Shown piece after piece: positions 22,361 to 32,023 of a stretch of DNA of 64,000 bases (position 1 is the stretch's first letter; every line of letters begins with the position of its first letter). The notes below the pieces were generated by a model, which saw only the letters and a program-made list of their open reading frames with translations, searched no databases and had not been told where the DNA came from. The position numbers and the translations under genes are program-made. This DNA is from Entamoeba invadens IP1 (Eukaryota > Evosea > Mastigamoebida > Endamoebidae). Where the stretch lies: NCBI RefSeq assembly GCF_000330505.1, contig NW_004443556.1, forward strand, positions 70,650-134,649. The letters run 5' to 3'.

Positions 22361-22591
22361 TTATTTCAAGTTCTTTTCTTTTTCAAAATTTTTAAACGCA
22401 ATTTTGGCTTGGAATGGGGTTTCATCACGGTCAAGTCCGTGTTTTTCAAATTCAAATCTACATTCATTTGCGTCTTTTCGCCACAAGCCTGAAGTGACTA
22501 ATCTCCGGTTTTTAGGGATATTTCTCTTAAAATACAATAGTTTAAGCCACACTTTCGGGATGTGTGATTTTTCAATTTCAGTTTTTTTCAA
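22361..22591 (-). other. Possible coding exon without a visible start
   Basis: A minus-strand frame of about 90 codons ends at 22361, 9 nt before the ATG of the next gene. It reads SHIPKVWLKLLYFKRNIPK and later TSGLWRKDANECRFEFEKHG, more protein-like and more G+C-rich than its surroundings. No in-frame ATG exists, and no upstream exon with a GTTTG donor was found. It could be the last exon of an unseen gene, a gene fragment, or 5' leader of the gene below it. Confidence 0.3.
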
Positions 22592-22659
22592 GTAATGTAT
22601 TTTTGGAAAAAATAAACCAAGTTCTAATTTTGGTTTTTATTAATTTGTGTTTAAAACAA

Positions 22660-23599
22660 TTGTTTAATGAATTATACTGTTTGAGTTATTGTGATTGATT
22701 TTGCTGTGAATAAACGTAAATGATCGGGTGATAAAAATATTTTTTTTTTTTGCCTTTAATAAATAGTTTGTTTAAAATAAAATGAACATTAAGACACTCT
22801 TCCTGATAATTTACTGTTGATTTGTTGATTTTTTCTCTAAAATATTTGAATAAATAAGTCTTGGTTTAATAAATTGAAAACAAAATACCAATCATGTAAA
22901 CTATAATTATAATATAATAAAACTATGTCAATTAATTTGTAATTATAAAAATAATAAAATTTTGTTTTTTTTCATTTTCACAGTGAAGAAAAAGCAGAAA
23001 ATATTCCTAAAATATCGGGAAACGCGGGTAACTATTAAACTGTTTTATTGATTCAATTGTTATTATAATAATTAAATTATAATAAAATAACTAGTATTTA
23101 CAATCAAGCCTTTGGGCTATATGTCTTCAATGGTATCAAATCATACCAACAGAAAATAACGCGTTTTTATTTTAAATATTTAGATGAAATAAAAAAAACA
23201 AGTTAAACAAATTACAAATAAATTATTATTCAGAGTTTTAATTTTAAAACTGAACCAATCAGGCAAATTCATTCATTCAATTTAAAAATACTAATTAGTC
23301 GAGGATAAATATAGTATTGTTTTCAAGAACAGAAAATAGTATCTGCATAGACCCGATTCGTTACAGAGTATATTATTATTCTCGACCGTTATCAATATTT
23401 CTCAAGAAGTTGTTCTATTTTTACTAAGTCGTGTTATTTTCATATTAATAACATTAATAAAAAGTTAACCAAAAAACCTGAAAAAGGAAATTAATTATAA
23501 TATAATTTACTATTATATTAATTATATTAATTGTTGAAATAACTATATATATAGTTATATTTATTATATTTTATAATTAAAAGTATAACTAAATATGGC
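22660..23599. other. AT-rich intergenic DNA, nothing recognised
   Basis: Homopolymer-rich spacer between a minus-strand gene cluster and the MBL-fold gene. A short palindrome (AACTATATATATAGTT) lies near 23540. No ORF or TIR pair was seen. Confidence 0.5.
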
Positions 23600-25819
23600 T
23601 TAATCGTAGAGGATCTTCTTGAGATCGCATGCAAATCCGAGCTTATCCAAAATGTTACAGACGGTCTTGAGATCGTTTTGTATGTTCTGTTGTTCTTTAT
23701 TCACAGGGAAGGTAAAAAGGTATGAAGTGCCAAATATTTCTTGACTCATCAGAACTTCATGTTTGACCACAACAAGGTCGTTGTTTATTAACAAATCTTC
23801 CATCGTCTTCACAACTTCGTCAGTGTCGCTATAAAAGAATAAGAGACTTTGTCGAACAGTCACTTCGATGTGCCAGTTTCGATTCCTCTTATTGAATGCT
23901 CCACCGACCAAATGTAGTGTTAATTTGTCATACAACATGTCAAGAGCCTTTTTCGCGTTGTGTATATGTCCCTCACATTTTACATCAAATTTGAACGTGA
24001 AATTGTTTTGACTCAAATTTTTCTTGACGAATTTTGCACTCTCCAATTTGACGTCTTTTGTGTCCAAATCTGTTGTCGTTGATACAAAAATGACTGGCGA
24101 CTTAGTGAAGGAAGTTGTGCACTTTTTGCTCACTTTTTTCTTTGCTATTTGATCGTCATATGATATGTAATAAACATTTCCTATAACACAGTAGTCACTG
24201 TTTTGACCCATTTCTACATAAACACCCTGTTGGGTGGGATACACTTTGTGGAGAAAAGCCTCTTTATTTTCTCGTTTGTTATTCACTTCAACACGCTGTT
24301 TCTTCTCCAAATTTTTCATTTCGTGGTATTCGAGATACTTTTGCAAATCACTTTCTGAGAGGACTTCAATAGGTCCAAACACTTTTGGGTAATTCGTACA
24401 AAATGTTAGACCAGAAAATGATTGTAAGAGTGTGTCGAGGATGTTTTGACTGGGGTGGACAAATTTGTTGTTCTCTCCATATGAGAGTAATGCGACTTGA
24501 TGATTCAGTGTTCCTAAGAAGTACTGTGTTAAAGTGTTATATGACGAACCGTGGTGATTCATCTTCATCAATTGCACCGTGTCTATTCCAAGTGACTTTG
24601 TGATGTAATTTCTTAAAGAAATATCACTCGACTTCCACAGGTCTCCACTCGTGAGTAACACAGTCTCGTTGTTAATTAACAAACAAGAAATACTCTTTCT
24701 ATTTTCAGGAGAAGTGTCTTCGTTTTCTATTGTTGTGTTATAATTCTTCTCACAAGACCCAACCACATACCCATCACATGCTAATATCTTGATGTCAATA
24801 TCACCACAATACTCATTCTTTGTTATTGTAACACCCAATTCAGTCATCATTAATTCCATAAGAGACTTTTCAGTTAAACTTGATGAGAGAAGTTCATTCT
24901 CATTTCCTCGTAGAATGTCAACACCAAAAATTGCTTCAACACCTTCATAACATTTTTCAAACGAGTCCACGAAAATGGAAATTTTTGATTCTTTACTTAA
25001 TTTTTCAGTTTCAGCATCATAGTCGATTTTTTCTGTAGTATAATCATTTCGAACAGTCCCTTTCACAAACTTGCATTTCTCTGGGACTTCAAGTTCCACG
25101 TCAACTTTCTTTTCAATTTCTTTTGAAGGTTTACTTTTTGCAACATCTTCTTTTGGTGTCTTGTCGATTGATTTTTCAAATGTTGGAATGTTCGGAATTT
25201 CACAAACTTCAACATCGTCGTCATCTATAAAATCTTTAGAAATTTTTTGAGGCACTTTACCAAGATATTTCTGTAAATATCGTTGAATATACTTTTTCGT
25301 GTATTTTTTCACACTCTTTTTGATCGCCAAGTCTTGTTGATCGATTTCTTTTTCTTCGATCTTTTCAATTAATTCAGTTTTATCAACACTTTCACTAGTT
25401 TTCTTAAGAGTCTTCTGTATTTCCTCTTTTGCTTTTCTCTGAAAATAATAATTAGGGTTTGAGTCTGCTTTGTTCGGTCTCATAGGACATAATAATATCG
25501 TGGTTTTAAAGTCTATCCATTCACTTATTCGTCGAACTCCTTGTTTTTCTTGAAACAGCCCACCACAATGGTCGCTGTCCCAATGAGTAATTATTAAGGC
25601 ATCTAAATAGCGATTTCCAACTATCTTGTCAAGCTCTTCGGCAACAGTATAACCTTGCCCTTTGTCCCCACAATCAATTAATATAACTTTGTCTATCACC
25701 CATTCTTCTTCCGTTTTCTTTTTAATTATAACAATTGCTGAGTCTCCTTGTTGAACGTCAAGTAATTTATAATCTACTTTCCACTGCACCGACTTTCTTG
25801 TAGTTGTTGGAGACTCCAT
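23600..25819 (-). CDS. Metallo-beta-lactamase-fold (ComEC-like) hydrolase
   Basis: The 739-residue protein starts at ATG 25819. Residues 15-32 (DYKLLDVQQGDSAIVI) and DCGDKG near 49 match the opening strands of ComEC/Rec2-type MBL domains. The metal-binding motif HWDSDHCGG is at 79-87 (HxDxDHxGG), and the second histidine block MNHHGSSYNT comes at about 420. The two halves are separated by roughly 250 residues of charged insert. The last 250 residues are unassigned and may be a substrate-recognition region. No membrane segment is present, unlike bacterial ComEC, so it is probably a soluble nuclease or phosphodiesterase. Substrate is unknown. Confidence 0.7.
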   Translation of the reverse strand: MESPTTTRKSVQWKVDYKLLDVQQGDSAIVIIKKKTEEEWVIDKVILIDCGDKGQGYTVAEELDKIVGNRYLDALIITHWDSDHCGGLFQEKQGVRRISEWIDFKTTILLCPMRPNKADSNPNYYFQRKAKEEIQKTLKKTSESVDKTELIEKIEEKEIDQQDLAIKKSVKKYTKKYIQRYLQKYLGKVPQKISKDFIDDDDVEVCEIPNIPTFEKSIDKTPKEDVAKSKPSKEIEKKVDVELEVPEKCKFVKGTVRNDYTTEKIDYDAETEKLSKESKISIFVDSFEKCYEGVEAIFGVDILRGNENELLSSSLTEKSLMELMMTELGVTITKNEYCGDIDIKILACDGYVVGSCEKNYNTTIENEDTSPENRKSISCLLINNETVLLTSGDLWKSSDISLRNYITKSLGIDTVQLMKMNHHGSSYNTLTQYFLGTLNHQVALLSYGENNKFVHPSQNILDTLLQSFSGLTFCTNYPKVFGPIEVLSESDLQKYLEYHEMKNLEKKQRVEVNNKRENKEAFLHKVYPTQQGVYVEMGQNSDYCVIGNVYYISYDDQIAKKKVSKKCTTSFTKSPVIFVSTTTDLDTKDVKLESAKFVKKNLSQNNFTFKFDVKCEGHIHNAKKALDMLYDKLTLHLVGGAFNKRNRNWHIEVTVRQSLLFFYSDTDEVVKTMEDLLINNDLVVVKHEVLMSQEIFGTSYLFTFPVNKEQQNIQNDLKTVCNILDKLGFACDLKKILYD

Positions 25820-26350
25820 ATATTATGTTTGATTCTTTTTTCTCATTGAAATATTTATATTTCATCAAATTCAAAATAATTCATTTGGATAAAATTTATA
25901 ACTATATTTTACTATATAATTATTTCTATTTATTTATTTCCGTCTCATCAATTATTTAAAAGATGAGATGGTTTGTTTTTTCGAAGTTTGAAAAAAAACA
26001 TTTTCTTTAATTGTTTTTATTATTATTGTTAAAATATTTTTTTAATGATTAATTATTTTATTTGTTTTATTTGTTTTATATATTTTAAAAATTATATATT
26101 CACCAACTATTAAGTATAGTATATAAATTATATAAAGTATTTATTAAATTTTTATTTTTATTTGATCTTTTATTAATTAAGAATTTTAATAATTCAATTA
26201 AGAACTCTATAATATAAATAATTATTATTGAAACTATATAACTTGAAAATATCAAATAATACTGTTATTAATAAAGAAACTAAAATAAATAAAACAGATA
26301 AAAACATAAATATATCTGCCTTAAATCTGCGCAGTTTGAGTTGGAACAAT
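25820..26350. other. AT-rich intergenic DNA, nothing recognised
   Basis: Very AT-rich spacer with no open frame or paired repeat that I could support. Confidence 0.5.
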
Positions 26351-26810
26351 TTACATAGTCATATAGCCAGTGATGACACCACACGCTATTCTCTACATAT
26401 AAGTACATTTCTCCATTCCCATTTAAAGAGTCCAAAACAAACGAAAAGTTCTTTAAGTAAAGTTTCAACTGATGGCTGCTTCTTCATAGTCTCAAACAAG
26501 ACGTTGTCACACACTTCTGTCCCATCTACATACAGTGGTTTTGGGAATCCCCAATTTGAGTAATTGGCATCTTCTTTAAACACTACGACAAATGTTTGAG
26601 GAACACATCCAAATGAAGAAAGTTTGATTTCCTATTCGTCGGTCTTTCTATTCAAAAATTGTAATAACAGCATTACTAAAAATTACAATCACAAACTGTG
26701 TCTTTCACTTCATAAGTGAAAAATCGATTGATGTTACAATAGTCGTGAATCTCTTTGACAAATGCTCTACACGTTACCACAAGTCCGTCACTTACCATCC
26801 AAGCGCACAT
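26351..26810 (-). CDS. Three-exon small protein of unknown family (114 aa)
   Basis: Three minus-strand pieces join in phase 0 by GTTTG...AG introns. Exon 1 is 26697-26810 (ATG 26810; an alternative in-frame ATG is at 26798). Intron 1 is 26632-26696, from GTTTGTGATT to ACGAATAG. Exon 2 is 26443-26631, with LSSFGCVPQTFVVVFKED and NWGFPKPLYVDG. Intron 2 is 26393-26442, from GTTTGTTTTG to TATGTAG. Exon 3 is 26351-26392, ending RIACGVITGYMTM and TAA. Skipping the second splice would instead end the protein at 26386. The sequence is Cys- and aromatic-rich with no signal peptide or obvious domain. Function unknown. Its reading was missed by single-frame ORFs. Confidence 0.55.
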
Positions 26811-27038
26811 TCAAGTCTCCAGCCGAGCGACCAAAGCAAGAAACAGAGCAAACGAGGACTTCAAATAAATAATATTAAAAATAGTATATTTATAGTAATA
26901 AAATATTATTATATTGTATGTATTATAAAAATGGTAAATTTATAGTTATAAAGCTATTAATAGTTTACATACTTTAATACCTCAAAGTTTATTCAAAAGT
27001 TCTATTACCAAGCCTCAAAATAGCATTAAAAAAAGAAA

Positions 27039-27629
27039 TTAAGAGTACGACACTCTGAAGAAGAAAACAAACTGGAATTTTTGATTGTTACTATACTTCA
27101 CTGTATTTTCTCTGACAGCGAGTGTTTGAACTTGTTTCAGTCCTTTTAACAACTCTTTTCTTTTGAGGATATTGGGGTCAACACACGCCTTCTGTTGTAC
27201 TTTTAACGTTCTGAAATACCTAGACTTATCCATTGATTGAATTCGAAGCTTATTTTTAGTGTATGACTTTACTATGTGTTGTTCCTCGTCACTCTCGAGT
27301 GCAGTCTCGGAGACACTTCTTTCGACTATTTGTGTCTCAGCGATTTCTTCCATTGACTTATTTTTATCGGGATGAGTGATGACACTCTCAAGGGAGTTAG
27401 TGATATTTTCCTCTAAAGAGAGAATACACGACAATCTCTTCGTGTCCGAAAACGTGAAGGTGAAGTACTCCCCCTCGATTTTTCTTCGTGGTTTTGTGGC
27501 AAGAAAAGTGATGGGAGGAAGTTCGTTGTCACTCGTCTTTTTCACACATCGTGGAGAATTCGTTTTAGACCCTGTTGCGTGGTACTTGGGAAGCTGGAGC
27601 CTTTTTACTGGAGCTTCAGCCCGCAACAT
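27039..27629 (-). CDS. Hypothetical basic protein, 196 aa
   Basis: An uninterrupted frame from ATG 27629 to the stop at 27039. The N-terminal third is basic and Pro-rich (VKRLQLPKYHATGSK), the middle is acidic (SDEEQHIV, EEIAETQIVERSV), and the C-terminal third is Lys-rich with a helical look (ILKRKELLKGLKQVQ). Charged, low-hydrophobicity composition suggests a largely disordered, perhaps nuclear, protein. I recognise no domain. The final residues (FVFFFRVSYS) are oddly hydrophobic and could reflect an unspliced intron near the end. Confidence 0.5.
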   Translation of the reverse strand: MLRAEAPVKRLQLPKYHATGSKTNSPRCVKKTSDNELPPITFLATKPRRKIEGEYFTFTFSDTKRLSCILSLEENITNSLESVITHPDKNKSMEEIAETQIVERSVSETALESDEEQHIVKSYTKNKLRIQSMDKSRYFRTLKVQQKACVDPNILKRKELLKGLKQVQTLAVRENTVKYSNNQKFQFVFFFRVSYS

Positions 27630-28089
27630 CAGTCGATTTTTCGAACTGGTAGTTCAGGTTCTATAAATTCCTCCAGACGTTTGGTCTATTTATTGAACTA
27701 TTTGTTTATAGCTTTTGTAGTAACAAATTAGTTTGGACAACCAGACACAACTCGCATCTTATTGGCTAAAAGAGCCCAATTATTAACTTTGATTAATTTT
27801 ACTATAAAATATTAGTTACAGGAATCAAATTTTTTTTTTGGTAATGGTAACCGGCCAATCAAACAACGCTTTTTAACACCAGAAAAAATAATAGAAAAAT
27901 CATCGTTTTGGGCGGAAATAGAGCAGGGTTTCTGTCACTCGAACGTTCGACAGACGACCATGCGGATTCATACAACTAAGGTACCACTGTGGCATTTTGA
28001 TAGAAGTTTTTATTATATTTTTACTATATATGAAACTAGAGTAAAAGCACTGTGGTTACACCAAAACAAGATTTCTCGGTTTGATTTTT
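27630..28089. other. Intergenic DNA with possible promoter/first exon
   Basis: Divergent spacer between the 27039-27629 gene and the candidate at 28090. A short frame from ATG 27960 (MRIHTTK) before GTACCA might be a first exon, but no splice to the next frame keeps phase. Nothing else was seen. Confidence 0.3.
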
Positions 28090-28382
28090 ATGGAATGCGA
28101 ACGCCGAACAAATAAAAAAGAGAGTTTGCAAAATGTGGCCAATCAATTGGCGAAAATCAAAAAGACAACAACTTTGCTTTCATTTCGGGCTTCTCAAAAT
28201 TGTGTTATGCAGTTTTATGGTTTGCTATCTTATTCATTCATTGTGTGTATTACAGGATTATTTCAAAGTGTTACAAATATATATTTGTTGTGTTTGGACT
28301 TCTAGGAAAAACCATTGGAAGTCAAAAACTCGAACTGGCAAAATGTGGGGCTTTGGCTTTTATTTTGAAAACTAAAAACTGA
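28090..28382 (+). CDS. Candidate two-exon small gene (68 aa)
   Basis: ATG 28090 begins a basic helical frame (RRTNKKESLQNVANQLAKIK). A GTTTGC...TTCTAG intron (28220-28305, 86 nt) would join phase 1 to exon 2 (28306-28382), giving GKTIGSQKLELAKCGALAFI and ending KTKN with TGA 28380-28382. The intron contains hydrophobic, T-rich sequence, unlike the lysine-rich exons. All three + frames are open here, so the choice rests on composition and the splice fit. No family recognised. Confidence 0.3.
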
Positions 28383-28911
28383 AATAAATTTTTGATGTTT
28401 TCAAAACTCGGAGATCAGTTTTAATTGATATAAAAAGTGACTATTGCTTTACGATAATATCAAGCGAGTTTATTTATTTCCAATTAAATCCCTTGATACC
28501 TAACATAGATAATCATTCAAAATCTCCGACGCTATGATAAAAGACTGTTTTACAGCCTATTTAAAACATTTCAACAACGATTAAGTCTATTCAATTAAAA
28601 AAAGGACTTTTTCAGATTCACCAAGATTTCAAAACATGAAGAAAACAATTCTCCGAAGATTTAAAACAAATTTTAAAAGTCAAAAGCAACAACATTAAAT
28701 TTCTTCGAGTATTTGATTTCAAAACCCTTTCGGACCAAAGTTTAATATTTTGGAAGTTTTAAACACAAGACTTATCAACACTACCTTTACAATTTATTTG
28801 TAAATTTATACTTGGGTTAAAAAGACAAATTCTAATACAAATAACAATTATTATAATATATAGAAATTGTCTAACACACACATTAGCTTTGCTCAACCAC
28901 AAATCAAACAT

Positions 28912-29697
28912 TCAATCAATTTCTATATACTCAGTCTTATTTGTTGTGTTTATTATCCTACGAGCTTTACTGAGTACTTTCTCTTCAAACGCAAAGAAGT
29001 CTGGCTCAACAACATTAACCGAGTCCCGAAGTATCTCCACAGACACTACCATCACATTATCTCCAAAAGAGTGGTTGTGATCATTGGAGACTTCTATTTG
29101 GCTGATGGCGTCTGGATGTTTGAACACAACAAAACAATCGAAGTCAAAGCAAGCAACCCCAACAATGATACCAAAAGTTGCCAATTTCGTTCTGAAATAC
29201 TCTTTGTTGTAATACCCTTTGGGTACCTTACTATCCCAATAGAACCGCACAGAAAGGGGCAAATGACTCGGAACTTTCGAATGCCGATTTTTATACCACT
29301 TTCCAACATCCTTAGCTACTCTGTCACCTTCTACCTTCTTCTGCTGCTCTTCAAAGAGCGCAGTCACTCTCTCCGCGTCTTGGTACTCCTTTTCCTTCTT
29401 CAGAAGTTCTTCAATCATTTGCTTCCGTTGAAGACCCATTTCGGTCATGCGGCGTTGTTGCGCAAGTCGGGCGTCCAGGACTTTGTTGTACGCTTTCCTC
29501 GCGAAATCGTCTGTGAGCACATCTTTAATCTTCTGCAGTAAATGAAATGTATCGAAATCGTGGGTCGTCGGATTTGTCAATTTGTCGGGATGTAACATCA
29601 CTGCTTTGTGCTTGTACGCCTTTTTTATCTCAGAAACAGATGCGTCGCGAGACACCCCCAAAAAGTCGTAATAATTGACTTCTTTTGTCATATCCAT
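28912..29697 (-). CDS. J-domain plus RRM-like protein, DNAJC17/Cwf23 type
   Basis: ATG 29697 opens a 261-residue protein. Residues 8-75 are a J domain (NYYDFLGVSRDAS; HPDK at 36-39), which stimulates Hsp70 ATPase. A charged coiled-coil segment follows (LQRKQMIEELLKKEKEYQDAE). From about 145 it reads LPLSVRFYWD, then FRTKLATFGIIVGV and DCFVVFKHPDAISQ, matching a degenerate RRM as in DNAJC17. Human DNAJC17 and fission-yeast Cwf23 are spliceosome-associated, so a splicing role is plausible and inferred. The last 60 residues are unassigned. Chromatin-type J proteins (zuotin) are excluded by the absence of SANT domains. Confidence 0.75.
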   Translation of the reverse strand: MDMTKEVNYYDFLGVSRDASVSEIKKAYKHKAVMLHPDKLTNPTTHDFDTFHLLQKIKDVLTDDFARKAYNKVLDARLAQQRRMTEMGLQRKQMIEELLKKEKEYQDAERVTALFEEQQKKVEGDRVAKDVGKWYKNRHSKVPSHLPLSVRFYWDSKVPKGYYNKEYFRTKLATFGIIVGVACFDFDCFVVFKHPDAISQIEVSNDHNHSFGDNVMVVSVEILRDSVNVVEPDFFAFEEKVLSKARRIINTTNKTEYIEID

Positions 29698-30305
29698 CTT
29701 CTTTATTAGTTATTTTTATTAATATATTTATTAAATTATATGTTATTATTTATTACTCTTTTTACTATATATTTAGAATTTGTTCACTGACTCTTGATGT
29801 ATAAAAATGTTGGTCATTATGTTGAATTTTTGTATTTTTTTGATTTGCCATGTGTGTCCACGATGTTTATACAGTACAAAGTAATCAAAAAACGCTATTT
29901 GATTGTCTTAGAAGTGAATGTATTCGACTTTGTAACTGTTTTATTTAAAGAAAGAAGATGTTGTGTTTTGTTCTCAGCTTTTTTGACTTACAATTTTGCT
30001 ATTAAAAAATTCTTTAAAATAATTCTTTAATAATTAATTATAATATTTATAAACAACGAATGACCTGGAAATTAAAAAGTAATTTCTCATATTGAAATAA
30101 CAAGGATTGATTCGAATTTCAAACTTTATAATTGATATATAAATATTCATACCTTACAGTTCCATTTTCTTTTCTCAAACTTTGACATGTGAATACACGT
30201 AAATGGAAATACAAGACGGTCAATTAAATGCAGTGTTTTTATTAATAATATGCCAAAGATAAAGAAACAACTTAAATAAAAAATTAACATCAATAATATT
30301 CCAAA
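29698..30305. other. Intergenic DNA between divergent genes
   Basis: Divergent 5' flank of the J-protein and Rab genes. One 78-codon frame (29794-30030) is hydrophobic and basic and matches nothing; I treat it as chance. Confidence 0.4.
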
Positions 30306-30312
30306 GTGAACT
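30306..30312 (+). promoter_or_regulatory. GAAC-like core-promoter word
   Basis: GTGAACT lies 15 nt before the Rab ATG, resembling the GAAC element known from E. histolytica core promoters. One short match carries little weight. Confidence 0.25.
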
Positions 30313-30326
30313 GCAAAACAAGAACG

Positions 30327-31222
30327 ATGGCAAAACTCCAGTATGATCTTCTTTTTAAAATATTAGTAATAGGTGATTCTGGGGTTGGGAAGGTTTGTGT
30401 TCGCTTTAGTGATTATGTTACATCCTCAAAGTGCTCCGAACAGTAAATTCAAGTGTAACGCATAGACTTCAATCATGCAAAGGTATTGTGACCTTGACTT
30501 TAGTTCCGACTACATTTCGACTGTCGGTGTTGATTTTAAACCCAAAGTTTGCTCATATACAACTTGTTCTTATTTTATTGATTTCTTTCATTCAAACCTT
30601 TCAAACGAGTCATAAGCAGAACTTCTAAACGAAAAAGAATTTATAATTTCACGTGTAGATGCTCGAAGTTGGAGAAAAGAGGATCAAGCTTCAGATATGT
30701 TTGTTAACTTGCACTCAATTTGCACTTTTTAAAAATAGAGACTAACAGTTAGGGGATACAGGTTTGTTCTAAGCACCAAATTTGCAATTTTCATCATAAA
30801 AAAGTAACCTCACAGCGGGGCAAGAGAGATTCATGAACATCACCGCTGCCTATTTTCGAAATACAACGGCGGTTTTAATAGTATACGATGTTAACAATCG
30901 GGTTTCTCTTGAACGCGTTCAAATGTGGTACAGCGAAGTGAAAGAAAAGACGGGTAAAAACACGCCAGTCACTGTGATAGTCGGCAACAAGAAAGAGGGC
31001 GACGTCGAACCTGTCGTGAAAATCACTGAAGCGCAAGAAGTCGGCAAGAAGATTGGGGGTGTAAAAGTGATGGAATGTAGTGCTAAAGAGGGGGTCGGCA
31101 TCACGGAAATTTTCGATTACGTCGTGGAAGAGGTTTTAAAGAATATGGAAAACGTCCCGCCTTTGGACGATGAGAGAGATGTTCAATTGAATAATGAACA
31201 AACTAAAAAAGGTTGTTGTTAA
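30327..31222 (+). CDS. Rab-family small GTPase, five exons including a 9-nt microexon
   Basis: Exons 30327-30392, 30466-30546, 30659-30698, 30753-30761 and 30816-31222 join to 603 nt (200 aa). All four introns begin GTTTG and end AG. Splicing restores the textbook order: GDSGVGK|TSIMQRY (G1), STVGVDFK (switch I), QIWDTAGQERF (G3), then GNKKEGD (G4; the usual Asp of NKxD is Glu), and CSAKEG (G5). The WDTAG motif is built from three exons: a T, the 9-nt exon GGGATACAG, and CG. The C-terminus ends KKGCC, a double-Cys geranylgeranylation site. Rab proteins direct vesicle docking; the fold is closest to Rab8/Rab1-type, and the specific subfamily is not assignable. Confidence 0.9.
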
Positions 31223-32011
31223 TTCACTGTAGTCCTTTTCATATTCTATATCATCTAATTATCAAAGCTATAAAATATTATAATTATAATATAATAAAGA
31301 TTTTAATAAATTTATTATCAAATTATAATTTATTTAATTTAAGTTGTTAGTTAAATTTATTTCCAATACATCATGGTTAGGATTGTTTATCTTAAACCCG
31401 ATTTGTGGCCATTTGTCTCTTTGATTTCTTTTAAACAATCAGGAAATGAATAAAAAATCATGATCGTGAATACATGTCATTAGATCCACTTAATTATTAC
31501 AATTGTTTTGGTTGTCGCCTTAATTGTATGACAAAATCAACATGCCATTTTTAAATATTGTTTGGATTTTTTTATATGAAAGGAAATTTACTGGAGGAGA
31601 ATTGTTTTTGTTGATGAATTCAAAGAATTTAAAATTATTTTTAACGAAAAAATCGAGTTTATTATTAAATATTTGTTATTTTTGATAAAATAAAAGAGGC
31701 AAAAAAATAACAAGAAAACTAAATTCATAAACGATAATTATAGTAAAACTGTTATTTATAAAACTATACATATCATACAATACTTTAAGGTTCTTCTTAC
31801 TTTATAGGACAAACAAGTTGGTTTGCTATGAAGTCAAACTTTTTAAAAAGAAAACCTTATTTTTTAAGAAGAATTGAGGTTGATTCTTGATGATACAAAA
31901 CCATTGATTGTATTTTTAATTTTTAAAGGAAAGAATACATGTCAACTTAAATAATATTAAATTATATTATATTATATTAAATTACTCGACCAAATTATAA
32001 TACAAACTTAA
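31223..32011. other. Intergenic DNA, nothing recognised
   Basis: About 0.8 kb of AT-rich spacer containing a TTATATTA tandem near 31955-31980. Confidence 0.5.
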
Positions 32012-32023
32012 AAATTCAAAAAA

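Noticed and set aside
29794..30030. 78-codon + frame upstream of the Rab gene
   Set aside because: No recognisable domain, and it lies in the divergent promoter region of two real genes.
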